Source: Macondimonas sp045864775 (lineage in GTDB: Bacteria > Pseudomonadota > Gammaproteobacteria > UBA5335). From it: a stretch of DNA of 64,000 nt. The stretch spans positions 496,001-560,000 of the forward strand of contig BTVR01000002.1 in the NCBI GenBank assembly GCA_045864775.1. Reading direction: 5' to 3'. Below the pieces are notes generated by a model. The model ran no database searches and was not told the DNA's origin. It was given only the letters and a program-made list of their open reading frames with translations. Position numbers and translations under genes: made by a program. Within the stretch, counting starts at the first letter, position 1. Each line of letters begins with the position of its first letter. Shown here one piece after another: positions 24,786-32,912 of this stretch.

Positions 24786-25375
24786 CTATAGGCGGTAATG
24801 CACGCTTTGGCCGTCGATGTTGATGTGCCCCGCCTGCTGCAGTGCCGCGATGAGGCCCGCGATTTCCACTTCCGACAGCGATTTGCGGAATAGATTATTG
24901 ATGGAATTGGCCAACGTGGTGATCTTCCGCGGACGCGCATTTCCGTGTGCGGTGAGGTTCTGAACGATAGAGGCGAGTCGTTCCAGTCGCTCTTCGCGCT
25001 CAGTCGCTTCAGCAGGGGAATCTCGGCAATCGCAACGCTGCGCTGCACCGCGATGCGCCGCCCTCGGGCGTAGCGGATGAGCGGATCGAATCCCGTGTCC
25101 TTCGAGATGATGTGGAAACAGCCCTCGGGATCGGCGCGCGCCAACTCGCCGATCGTGAACACGATGTGGAAATCGAGCGCGTTGGGTCCGTTGCCCTCGA
25201 TGCGAACATATCGGGCCCGCTCGCCCAGTTGCTGCAACTGCGTGGCCAGCGCAAGGGGGATCTTGGTCTGATGAGCGCCGACGAAGAGCAGAATCGTGAA
25301 CTCGAGCCCGTCCAGCAGCGCGATGCTCTCCGGCTGCACGTTCTCGAAATCGATCAGCAGGTAATTGTTGGCCAT
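24786..25375 (-). pseudogene. NYN/PIN-like RNase with OST-HTH-type tail, interrupted by a frameshift
   Basis: The frame from the ATG at 25375 encodes about 120 residues of a NYN/PIN-like domain: NYLLIDFENVQPESIALLDG, GNGPNALDFHIVFTIGEL and HIISKDTGFDPLIRYAR carry the acidic metal-site residues. A neighbouring frame then continues with a helical tail containing RPRKITTLANSINNLFRK and ends HYRL at a TAG (24786-24788). The span is 590 bases, one short of a multiple of three. Adding one G to the G4 run at 25015-25018 (CCCC on the coding strand) joins both parts smoothly. So this is a one-base deletion or a base-calling error; without the extra base the protein runs into the wrong frame. No good -1 slippage site is seen. 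Confidence 0.8.
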
Positions 25376-25452
25376 GCTCCCGACCCGTCCCGCCCGGTGC
25401 GGCGACTCATTCCGGCCAGACCCGCCATGACGACAGAGCGACAACCACGCCC

Positions 25453-25923
25453 TCAGACACGCACGCTGGTCATGCCACGGCGCCCCAGGTTCACGTCGCC
25501 ATGGGCGGTATAGAGCGGTCGCTCGGACACGACGCCGAGCGCCTGCAGCCCGAGCGCGACCTGCCGCTGCCGCGCGAGCAACACCGCCCCATTGCGCTGA
25601 TTCAGCCGCTGGCAGGTCTCCAGGACCAACTGCATCCGATGCACGACTTCCGGGAGCGGCGCCTGTTTCAAGAGCCAGTCGCGAAGCAGGCTCTTCGCAT
25701 CTTTTGTCTCCGCATCGGCAGCATGCACGCGCAGCGCGCGATCCAGCGGCAGCAAAGCGTCCAGACAGTGCGTCTTTTCGGCGGCGATCGCAGCCAGATC
25801 CGGCGTTCCCGGCTGGACGAGACTCCATGCTTCGCGCTCCAGGCACGCCTGGAGACGATCGAGCGCCCCCAGCACCGCGTCAAGCGACGGGGCGTCGGCA
25901 CTCGGTTGATCGGATGTGTCCAT
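25453..25923 (-). CDS. flgN: Flagellar chaperone FlgN
   Basis: Protein of 156 residues. FlgN binds the hook-filament junction proteins FlgK and FlgL before export. I identify it by length, by the helical pattern (LDAVLGALDRLQACLEREAW at the start and CQRLNQRNGAVLLARQRQ near the end) and by position just after flgA. The CQRLNQRNG core is a good FlgN feature. The ATG at 25923 has AAGGAG seven bases upstream. In many gammaproteobacteria flgM lies between flgA and flgN; here only 16 bases separate them, so flgM is elsewhere or absent. It is the last flagellar gene of the long minus-strand operon. Confidence 0.85.
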   Translation of the reverse strand: MDTSDQPSADAPSLDAVLGALDRLQACLEREAWSLVQPGTPDLAAIAAEKTHCLDALLPLDRALRVHAADAETKDAKSLLRDWLLKQAPLPEVVHRMQLVLETCQRLNQRNGAVLLARQRQVALGLQALGVVSERPLYTAHGDVNLGRRGMTSVRV

Positions 25924-25939
25924 GTCACTCTCCTTGATC

Positions 25940-26674
25940 TCAAAATTCGACGCGCACCCGCCCGTCGGGCCTGACCGTCGCTTCGACCACTCGCCCACTG
26001 CCCACGTTGCGGACCTTGATCCGCTCGCCCGGCATGCCGTCGGCCAGCGCTTCCCCGCTGCCGTTCACCTGCATGGCTCCGCGGACCGCTTCGATCACCA
26101 CCCGCTGACCCCGGCGTACGGCCCGCGGCTGGACCAACTGCCCGGGAAGAATCACGGCGCCCTCGGCCACCGGCTGGCGCAAGGTGCTGCCGACCGCCGT
26201 ATCGAGTTGCCGCAGATAGCCCTGGGACAAGTCGGTCAGCGCGCGGCGCTCTCTCGCCACGTCCTGCGGCGTCAGCATCGCGCCCGCCGCGAGCGGACGC
26301 CTCGCCACGACCACCTCGCCCATGGCGCTGACCCGCGCCGGGACATACACGCGCCAAGGACGTGCGCCCCGGCATGAAACCATCATCGTCACGGCGGCAC
26401 GCAACGGGCCGGGATGCAGGGACGCCGCCTCGAGCGGCTGTTCACAGGGCGACAGGTTCAGTCGCGCGTCCGGTTCGACCAGATCGATCCGCAGCTCCTG
26501 CTCAGGCCATTGCGCCTGCAAGGCGGTCTGGACCGCGCGGCGGATCTGATCGGTGACAGCCTCGTCCGCATGCACCGCGACGGTCATGCCGAGGAGGATG
26601 GCGAGTGTGGTGCCGGTGCGTCCGACTCTGCGGGGGGTCCTCCTCACCTGGAGTCGCCGCCCATCGTCACGCAC
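25940..26674 (-). CDS. flgA: Flagellar basal body P-ring assembly chaperone FlgA
   Basis: Protein of 244 residues with an export signal ending near VAVHADEA. FlgA helps the P-ring protein FlgI polymerise around the rod in the periplasm. The C-terminal SAF-like domain is recognisable: VVVARRPLAAGAMLTPQDVA, then RQPVAEGAVILPGQLVQP, KRGQ-like AVRRGQRVVIEAVRGA and GERIKVRNVGSGRVVEATV. The GTG start at 26674 overlaps the end of the upstream DUF2802 gene by 8 bases, and other GTG codons could serve. It follows motD and the DUF2802 gene on the same strand. Confidence 0.92.
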   Translation of the reverse strand: MRDDGRRLQVRRTPRRVGRTGTTLAILLGMTVAVHADEAVTDQIRRAVQTALQAQWPEQELRIDLVEPDARLNLSPCEQPLEAASLHPGPLRAAVTMMVSCRGARPWRVYVPARVSAMGEVVVARRPLAAGAMLTPQDVARERRALTDLSQGYLRQLDTAVGSTLRQPVAEGAVILPGQLVQPRAVRRGQRVVIEAVRGAMQVNGSGEALADGMPGERIKVRNVGSGRVVEATVRPDGRVRVEF

Positions 26675-27053
26675 TGCCCTGCGGGCCCGGCGCCACGCCG
26701 GGCGTGGCGTGCAGCCGCACCACCAACTCGGCTTCAGCCCGCCCGAGACCGCAGGATTCGGTCAAATCGTCGACGCGCGCGCCCTGTCGGGCCATGCGGA
26801 TCGCCCGGTCATAAAGGCGCTCGACTCCCGCCGCCGGCTCGGGCGACGGGGCGGTGCCGGTCGGCACGGCGCCCGGCTGGACCAGACATTGCCGCAGGGT
26901 CCAATACTGGCCCTGCAAATCCGCCATGCTGCGCTGCAACGCCTCCGCGGCCCGCATCTGACGGCGCATGGATCGGCGCAGCACGAGCCCGATCAGCAGG
27001 GCGCCCCACGCCCCCCCGAACAGCGCGGCGCCGATGGCCGTCACGAACGTCAT
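26667..27053 (-). CDS. DUF2802 domain membrane protein
   Basis: Protein of 128 residues: an N-terminal membrane segment (TAIGAALFGGAWGALLIGLV), a basic and helical middle, and a DUF2802 segment with YDRAIRMARQGARVDDLTES and CGLGRAEAELVVRLH. This family is regularly found next to chemotaxis and motor genes in polar-flagellated gammaproteobacteria, but its function is unknown. It sits between motD and flgA, overlapping flgA slightly, as part of the same operon. A helix-turn-helix-like C-terminus could bind nucleic acid or protein; that is only a guess. Confidence 0.85.
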   Translation of the reverse strand: MTFVTAIGAALFGGAWGALLIGLVLRRSMRRQMRAAEALQRSMADLQGQYWTLRQCLVQPGAVPTGTAPSPEPAAGVERLYDRAIRMARQGARVDDLTESCGLGRAEAELVVRLHATPGVAPGPQGSA

Positions 27054-27102
27054 CGACCTGCGCTCCGATTACTGGGCTTTCGCGACGCGAACGAGTCGTT
27101 GT

Positions 27103-27933
27103 TCATGGCGCGGCTACTCCGTCCGAATCCGGCCGCACCCCCGGCGGCACGGCCGCCATCGCCCCCGGGTCCAGCACGACCAGAACGACCCGGCGGTTGC
27201 GATTTCGGCCCTCGACCGTATCGTTTGTGGCCGCCGGGCGGTGTTCCCCGAGACCCAGGACCGTCATGCGCGAGGATTCGATGCCCAAGGTTTCGAAGCG
27301 GCGCACCACCGTGGCCGCCCGCGCCGCCGACAGCTCCCAGTTGGACGGGAAAAGTGCGGTGCTGATCGGCTGCGTGTCGGTGTGTCCTTCCACGTGTATG
27401 GGATTGGAGAAGGGCTGCAGCACCTCGGCAAGGCGATCGATGGCAGGCAGGGCGCGGGCGTCGAGCGCGGCCGCACCACTCTGGAACAACAGGTCGGTCT
27501 GGATCTCCACCTCGATCCACTGCCGGTTGCGACGGACGACCACCCATTCGGCCGGCAAGGCCTCGCCGATGAGTCGCTCGATCTGGCTGGCGATCCGGTC
27601 CAAAGGATCGGAGCCCGCCGACCGCTCGGGACTTTCGCCGGCTGGCATCATCGGCGCCACCGGCGGCGCAGCCAGCGGCAAGTGAATCATGGTGGGTTCC
27701 TCGCGAGGTTCGGCGCCCTTGCGTACCTCGCCGATCTGGATCGGTTCGAGCGTCCGGGTGTCCCCGCGGAAGGCGGCCTGAAGCGCGTCGGACAGGATGC
27801 GATATTTACCCTCGTTGACCGACGACAGGGAATACATGACCACGAAGAAAGCCAGCAGCAAGGTCACCAGATCGCCGTAGGGAATGGCCCAGGCCTCGTG
27901 ATTGGCGTGTTCCTCATGTCCTTTCTTCGGCAT
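27103..27933 (-). CDS. motD: Flagellar motor protein MotD (MotB family)
   Basis: Protein of 276 residues. MotB-family stator subunits anchor to peptidoglycan and carry the ion-coupling Asp. The N-terminal membrane helix is AIPYGDLVTLLLAFFVVMYS with Asp 21 in the expected place. The OmpA-like C-terminal domain has VEGHTDTQPISTALFPSNWE and LSAARAATVVRRFETLGI, which bind peptidoglycan. It pairs with motC just upstream, ten bases away. Pseudomonas has two stators, MotAB and MotCD; the assignment here to MotCD rests on the flagellar operon setting. Ion choice cannot be told. Confidence 0.9.
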   Translation of the reverse strand: MPKKGHEEHANHEAWAIPYGDLVTLLLAFFVVMYSLSSVNEGKYRILSDALQAAFRGDTRTLEPIQIGEVRKGAEPREEPTMIHLPLAAPPVAPMMPAGESPERSAGSDPLDRIASQIERLIGEALPAEWVVVRRNRQWIEVEIQTDLLFQSGAAALDARALPAIDRLAEVLQPFSNPIHVEGHTDTQPISTALFPSNWELSAARAATVVRRFETLGIESSRMTVLGLGEHRPAATNDTVEGRNRNRRVVLVVLDPGAMAAVPPGVRPDSDGVAAP

Positions 27934-27943
27934 CGCATGGCTC

Positions 27944-28687
27944 TCAATGGTGGAGATAACCCTTCAGGCGGGTCTCGATGTTGCGCGGATTCTCGCCGTG
28001 CGCGATGGCCAGGAAGCCCTCGATCAGCACCTCCTTGGCCTGGGTCTGCTCCTGCACGGCCGCCTTGAGCTTCGCCGACGCCGGCAGCAGCAGGAGGTTG
28101 GCGAAGCCGATGCCATAGATGGTCGCCACGAAGGCCGCAGCGATCCCGGTGCCGAGATGGCTGGGATCATCCAGATGCTGCATCACCGACATCAGGCCCA
28201 GCACCGCCCCGATGATGCCGAGGGTGGGCGAGTAGATGCCCATGGATTCGAACACCTTGGCCCCCTGCAGATCGCGGTGTTCCTTGACCGACACGTCGAC
28301 CTCGAGGATCTGGCGGATGGTTTCGGGCCCGGTGCCGTCAACGAGCAGTTGGATGCCCTTGCGCTCGAACTCGCCCTGTTCCTGCTCGATGACCTTCTCC
28401 AGACCGAGCAGCCCGTCCTTGCGGGCAATCTGGCTCCAGCTCACCACTTTCTCGATGATCTCGTTCAAATCGGCGCGCGGCGGCGCGAAAAGCATCCGCA
28501 GCATCTTCAGCGCATGCATGAACACCGGCATGGGCGTGTGCAGGCAAATGGACGCCAAGGTCCCCACCACCACGATCACGAAGGCCGCAGGATTGAGCAG
28601 TGCCGCCACCCCGCTGCCTTTCAGGATGCTGCCGCCGATCACGGCGACCACGGCGAGGACCAGACCGATGAGACTGAAAATATCCAC
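27944..28687 (-). CDS. motC: Flagellar motor stator protein MotC (MotA family)
   Basis: Protein of 247 residues with four membrane segments: FSLIGLVLAVVAVIGGSILK, AFVIVVVGTLASICL, then SPTLGIIGAVLGLMSVM and ATIYGIGFANLLLLPASAKL. The TLGIIGAVLGL helix carries the Pro next to the rotor interface. The large cytoplasmic loop between helices 2 and 3 contains EFERKGIQLLVDGTGPETIR, which touches FliG. The GTG at 28687 (VDIFSLIG) fits the family start (MDIFSLIG); a GTG 54 bases upstream is possible. It is followed by motD. Upstream lies a 106-base gap after fleN, where fliA is often found in relatives. Confidence 0.92.
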   Translation of the reverse strand: MDIFSLIGLVLAVVAVIGGSILKGSGVAALLNPAAFVIVVVGTLASICLHTPMPVFMHALKMLRMLFAPPRADLNEIIEKVVSWSQIARKDGLLGLEKVIEQEQGEFERKGIQLLVDGTGPETIRQILEVDVSVKEHRDLQGAKVFESMGIYSPTLGIIGAVLGLMSVMQHLDDPSHLGTGIAAAFVATIYGIGFANLLLLPASAKLKAAVQEQTQAKEVLIEGFLAIAHGENPRNIETRLKGYLHH

Positions 28688-28793
28688 AGGTTCGATCTCT
28701 TGCTCTTGTTTTCCGCCGCGATCCGGCGGCAGTGACGGCACAACAAAAAACCGGATCGGCAGAGCCTGTGTCGGCGTTGGCCCTGGCAGTGCC

Positions 28794-29624
28794 CTAAGCG
28801 ACCCCCGCCGAACCCTCGAGGACGTGACGCAACACGGCCCGTCCGTCCAACTTATCGACCGCGCGGGCCAATCGCTTGAACGCCAGGCTCGCCGCGGCGT
28901 GGGGATGGCAGGCCATCAGCGCGCACTGCCGTTCGAGCGCATCGCGCACGCATCGGTCGAACGGAATGGCGCCCCGATAGACCAGCGGCACCGCAAGGAA
29001 TCGCTCGACGACGCCGGCCAGCTTCCCGTACAGCCGCTCGGCCGCCCGCACACTCCCGGTCTGGTTGGCCATCACCCCGAAGTGCAGAACACCTTCTTCC
29101 TGATGAAGGATCTTGATCAGGGCATAGGCATCCGTAAGCGAGGTCGGGTCGTCACACACGACCACCAGCACCTCGTCGGCCAGCGCGGCAAACTCGCGCA
29201 CCGAGGGCGCGATGCCGGCCCCCAGATCCAGCACCAGCCACTCCGCCGCCCCGCGCAACTGACCGATGGCAGCCAGGAGCCGGTGCCGCCCGTGCGCATC
29301 CAGGTCGGCCATGGCGCGTGCACCCGAACTGGCGGCCACCAATTGCACGTGATCGGCGACCTCCACGAGCAAACGATCGAGGGGCACCCGTCCGTCGAGC
29401 CATTGCCCGAGGTGCGCGCGCGGCTGGATCCCGAGCAGCACATCGACGTTGGCCAGCGCGAGATCCGCATCGACCAGAATCACCCGCCGTCCCAGCTGCC
29501 CGAGACCGATCGCGAGGTTGACCGCCACCGTGGTTTTGCCCGCCCCGCCCTTGCCGCTGGCGATGGCCAGCAATCGTGCCCCAGCCGGCTTATCGAGCCC
29601 CGCTGCCTGCGTCGGTAACCGCAT
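28794..29624 (-). CDS. fleN: Flagellar number regulator FleN/FlhG (MinD-like ATPase)
   Basis: Protein of 276 residues of the ParA/MinD family. FleN limits flagella to the correct number, in Pseudomonas by binding the regulator FleQ. The deviant Walker A motif IASGKGGAGKTTVAVNLAIG is complete, followed by RVILVDADLALANVDVLLG and WLVLDLGAGI (Walker B region). The C-terminus includes FDRCVRDALERQ. It starts 16 bases after flhF on the same strand. The flhF-fleN pair is a mark of polar flagellation. The regulator FleQ is not in the window. Confidence 0.92.
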   Translation of the reverse strand: MRLPTQAAGLDKPAGARLLAIASGKGGAGKTTVAVNLAIGLGQLGRRVILVDADLALANVDVLLGIQPRAHLGQWLDGRVPLDRLLVEVADHVQLVAASSGARAMADLDAHGRHRLLAAIGQLRGAAEWLVLDLGAGIAPSVREFAALADEVLVVVCDDPTSLTDAYALIKILHQEEGVLHFGVMANQTGSVRAAERLYGKLAGVVERFLAVPLVYRGAIPFDRCVRDALERQCALMACHPHAAASLAFKRLARAVDKLDGRAVLRHVLEGSAGVA

Positions 29625-29639
29625 GCCGATCCCCTTGTC

Positions 29640-30809
29640 TCACCCGGCTCGGGCGGTATGCCAGGCATCACGCGTCGCGGCCATCCGGTGCTGGCGGACG
29701 TACGCACGAGCGCGCAGCACCAGATCGGCCGGACGCACGCGCAACAGGTCCTCCGGCACCCGCTGGCCGTTGGCAAGGTAGGCGGCGCCCAGTCGGTGCC
29801 GGATCAGCACCGACAAGATCGGCCCCAGGGACAGCGCCTCGTCGAGCTTGCTGATCAGGGCCCCGGCGAGATGTTCCGGGCCCAGGGCCATGATCGTCTG
29901 CTCGAGAATGTCCAGCGGCGCCGACGCCGGAAGGACCACGTAGGCGCGGAGACGGTCCGCGACGCTGCGCAGGCGCTGCAGTTGGTCGATCAGACGCCGG
30001 TCCCGTTGGCCCATGCCCGCGCTGTCCACCAGCACCAGCGGCACGTGGCTCAACTCGCCCAGGACGTGCCGCAATTCATCGGCCGTCTCGGCCACGTGCA
30101 CGCCGACCCCGAGGAGACGGCCGTAGGTGATGAGCTGTTCATGCGCGCCGATCCGGTGCCCGTCGCTGGACACCAGACGGACCGACTGGGGCCCTCGCGC
30201 GAGGACCTGCCGGGCAGCCAGCTTCGCCAACGTGGTCGTCTTGCCCACACCCGTGGTGCCGACCAGCGCGACGATGCCGCCCTGTGACAGGGGATCATCG
30301 ACGGGCACCGACAGCAGCCGCACCAGGGCGACCATCGCCTCGCGTCGCGACTGCTCCCCGTCCGGCGCGGTGCCGAGCCTCGAGAGCACGTGCCGGATGG
30401 CGCCCGGACTCAGGTCCAGGCTCTGCAGTTCCTGGCACGCCGCGCGATGCTGCGGATGGTGTCGAAGCCACCGCCGCCACGACAGCCCGTCGATCCGCTC
30501 CTCCAGCAGACTCTTGATTCGGGACAGTTCCTCGCGAACCTCATCCAGACCCGGCGAGGAGGGTTCCGGCACGGCTTGGGAAACGCCGCACCCACGGCCA
30601 TCCCCAGCGGACGGACTGGCCGCCTGGCCGGGTTCGGGACGCGCGGCCGCCTGCCAGACGCTGGCCTCGTCGTAGTCCGTCGCCGCCACGATCTCCACGC
30701 CGGCGCCGTCCCTGCGGTTGGACAGGATGACCGCATCCGGCCCCAGCGCCTCGCGCACCTGCCCCAGGACATTGCGGACATTCGCCCCCTGAAAACGTCT
30801 GATCTTCAT
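29640..30809 (-). CDS. flhF: Flagellar biosynthesis GTPase FlhF
   Basis: Protein of 389 residues with an SRP-type GTPase. FlhF marks the cell pole where the flagellum is built. The start MKIRRFQGANVRNVLGQVRE is typical. The GTPase domain has ALVGTTGVGKTTTLAKLAAR (G1) and VLVDSAGMGQRDRRLIDQLQ (G3 region), and a later LISKLDEALSLG segment (G4 region, KLDEA). The N-terminal 170 residues include a basic B-domain-like part. It lies between flhA and fleN, as in Pseudomonas and Vibrio. Confidence 0.95.
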   Translation of the reverse strand: MKIRRFQGANVRNVLGQVREALGPDAVILSNRRDGAGVEIVAATDYDEASVWQAAARPEPGQAASPSAGDGRGCGVSQAVPEPSSPGLDEVREELSRIKSLLEERIDGLSWRRWLRHHPQHRAACQELQSLDLSPGAIRHVLSRLGTAPDGEQSRREAMVALVRLLSVPVDDPLSQGGIVALVGTTGVGKTTTLAKLAARQVLARGPQSVRLVSSDGHRIGAHEQLITYGRLLGVGVHVAETADELRHVLGELSHVPLVLVDSAGMGQRDRRLIDQLQRLRSVADRLRAYVVLPASAPLDILEQTIMALGPEHLAGALISKLDEALSLGPILSVLIRHRLGAAYLANGQRVPEDLLRVRPADLVLRARAYVRQHRMAATRDAWHTARAG

Positions 30810-30843
30810 TGCCCTTCCTTCCCCTGACCCATGAGCGAGCGGC

Positions 30844-32907
30844 TCAGGCGCCGATGGTGGTTATCAATCGGATGTGTCGATCGTCCGGAATTTCGCCAAA
30901 CGCGAGCACGTGCAGGCCACGCACGGTGCGTCGGGTCATGCGCGCCAGCAGCGGGCGCAGACGCGGCGACACGAGAAGAACCGCAGGCTCTCCTCGCCCT
31001 TCCTGGCGTTGCGTCGCCTCGGCGAGCGATTTGAGCAGGCGCTCGGCGAGGGCAGGCTCGATCCCCATGCCCTCCTGCACACCGCCGCCCAGCAGTTGCT
31101 CGAGGCCATGATCGAGCGCGATCACCGGTAATTCGTCGCCGCTGAAGCGCAGTTGCTGCAGGATCATCCGTCCGAGGCGCTCGCGCACGATCCGCAGGAG
31201 TTCGGCCGGATCCTGGCTGCCGCCGCCACGGCCGACCAACACCTCGGCGATGGTGCGCATGTCGCGGATCGACACGCCGTCCTCGAGCAGGCCGCGCAGC
31301 ACCTGCACCAGCGTCGCCATGCTCACCGCCTTGGGCACGAGCTCCTCGACCAGCTTCGGCGCCGTGCGGCCCAACTGGCTCAGCAACTGGTGAATCTCGT
31401 CGTGGCCCAGCAACTCCTGCGCATGCTGACGCAGCAACTGACTGAGGTGGGTGGCCAGCACGGTGCCGGCATCGACCACGGTGTAACCCAGCATCTGGGC
31501 CTGTTCGCGCTGACTCTTCTCGATCCACAGTGCGTCCAGGCCGAATGCTGGTTCGTGCGTGGCGATGCCGTCGAGCGAGCCGAACACCTGACCGGGATCG
31601 ATGGCCATCTCGCGCTCGGGTTGCAGCTCTCCCTGCCCGATCACCACCCCTTTGAGGGAGATGCGATAGGCGGTCGGCGCGAGTTCCAGATTGTCCCGGA
31701 TGTGGACCGGCGGAATGAGGAATCCCAGTTCCTGGGAAAGGGTCTTGCGAACCGACTTGATGCGCTCCATGACTTCGCCGCCTTGATGCGGATCGACCAG
31801 CGGCACCAGCCGATACCCGACCTCGAGCCCCAGCAGATCGATCGGCGCCAGCTCGTCCCAACCCAGTTCACGCGGCGCGGGCTCCGTCGCGGATGGCTCG
31901 CCGGCGGTCGGCTCGAGTTCCGGACGGGATGCCCGTCGCGAAAGGGCATAGCCCCCCCAGAGCCCCGCGCCACCGAGGGCGAGAAACACCAGGCTGGGCA
32001 TCCCCGGAACGAGTCCCAGCGCCATCAAGATGCCGCCGGCGACCATCAGGGAGCGCGGCTGACCGAGCAGTTGCGTGACCATCTGCCCGCCCATGTCGAG
32101 CGTGCCCGCGACGCGGGTGAGAATCACGGCGGTGGCGACCGAGATCAGCAACGCCGGGATCTGGGCCACCAGGCCGTCGCCGATGGTCAGGAGCGTATAG
32201 TTCTGCACGGCCTCCATGAACGGCTGGCCATGCTGCAGCATGCCGATGACCATGCCGCCGATCAGATTGATGAACAGGACCAGAATCCCGGCGACGGCAT
32301 CGCCCCGCACGAATTTCCCCGCGCCGTCCATGGCCCCGTAGAAGTCCGCTTCCTGACGCACTTCCTGACGCATCTGCCGCGCCTGTTCCTGGGAAATCAG
32401 GCCGGCCCCGACATCGGCGTCGATGGCCATCTGCTTGCCCGGCAGGGCGTCCAGGGTGAAGCGCGCGGCGACCTCGGAGATACGCCCGGCCCCCTTCGTG
32501 ACCACGACGAAATTGACGATCACCAGGATGACGAAGACCACCAGGCCCACCGCGTAGTTGCCGCCGATGACGAAATGGCCGAAGGCCTCGATCACCTTGC
32601 CGGCCGCATCTCCGCCTTCATGACCGTGCAGCAGGATGACCCGCGTCGAGGCCACGTTCATGGCCAGACGCAGCAACGTCGTGATCAGCAGCACCGACGG
32701 AAAGATGCCCAGGTCCAGCGGGCGCAGCACGTAAACGGTGGCCAGCAACACGACCAGCGACACGGCGATGTTGAAAGTGAACAGCAGATCCAGCAGCGGT
32801 GCCGGCAACGGCAACACCACCATGGCCAGCATGAGCGTGACGACCAGCGGCGTGCCGATGCCGAATTCGAGGATGCGCGTGCGTACGGGCAGGGCGTCGC
32901 TGGCCAT
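30844..32907 (-). CDS. flhA: Flagellar biosynthesis protein FlhA (export gate)
   Basis: Protein of 687 residues, typical length. FlhA forms the large cytoplasmic ring of the type III export gate and takes part in ordered substrate export. The N-terminal half has about eight membrane segments (LVVTLMLAMVVLPLPAPLLD onward) and the FHIPEP-family core RFTLDALPGKQMAIDADVGA followed by GAMDGAGKFVRGDAVAGIL. The C-terminal cytoplasmic domain begins around ELGFLIPPVHIRDNLELAPT and contains FGLDALWIEKSQREQAQMLG. It sits between flhB and flhF. Confidence 0.97.
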   Translation of the reverse strand: MASDALPVRTRILEFGIGTPLVVTLMLAMVVLPLPAPLLDLLFTFNIAVSLVVLLATVYVLRPLDLGIFPSVLLITTLLRLAMNVASTRVILLHGHEGGDAAGKVIEAFGHFVIGGNYAVGLVVFVILVIVNFVVVTKGAGRISEVAARFTLDALPGKQMAIDADVGAGLISQEQARQMRQEVRQEADFYGAMDGAGKFVRGDAVAGILVLFINLIGGMVIGMLQHGQPFMEAVQNYTLLTIGDGLVAQIPALLISVATAVILTRVAGTLDMGGQMVTQLLGQPRSLMVAGGILMALGLVPGMPSLVFLALGGAGLWGGYALSRRASRPELEPTAGEPSATEPAPRELGWDELAPIDLLGLEVGYRLVPLVDPHQGGEVMERIKSVRKTLSQELGFLIPPVHIRDNLELAPTAYRISLKGVVIGQGELQPEREMAIDPGQVFGSLDGIATHEPAFGLDALWIEKSQREQAQMLGYTVVDAGTVLATHLSQLLRQHAQELLGHDEIHQLLSQLGRTAPKLVEELVPKAVSMATLVQVLRGLLEDGVSIRDMRTIAEVLVGRGGGSQDPAELLRIVRERLGRMILQQLRFSGDELPVIALDHGLEQLLGGGVQEGMGIEPALAERLLKSLAEATQRQEGRGEPAVLLVSPRLRPLLARMTRRTVRGLHVLAFGEIPDDRHIRLITTIGA

Positions 32908-32912
32908 GAGAA

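Noticed and set aside
24990..25030. Programmed -1 frameshift in the NYN/PIN gene
   Set aside because: No slippery X-XXY-YYZ heptamer with a following stem-loop is visible; a one-base loss at the G4 run explains it more simply.
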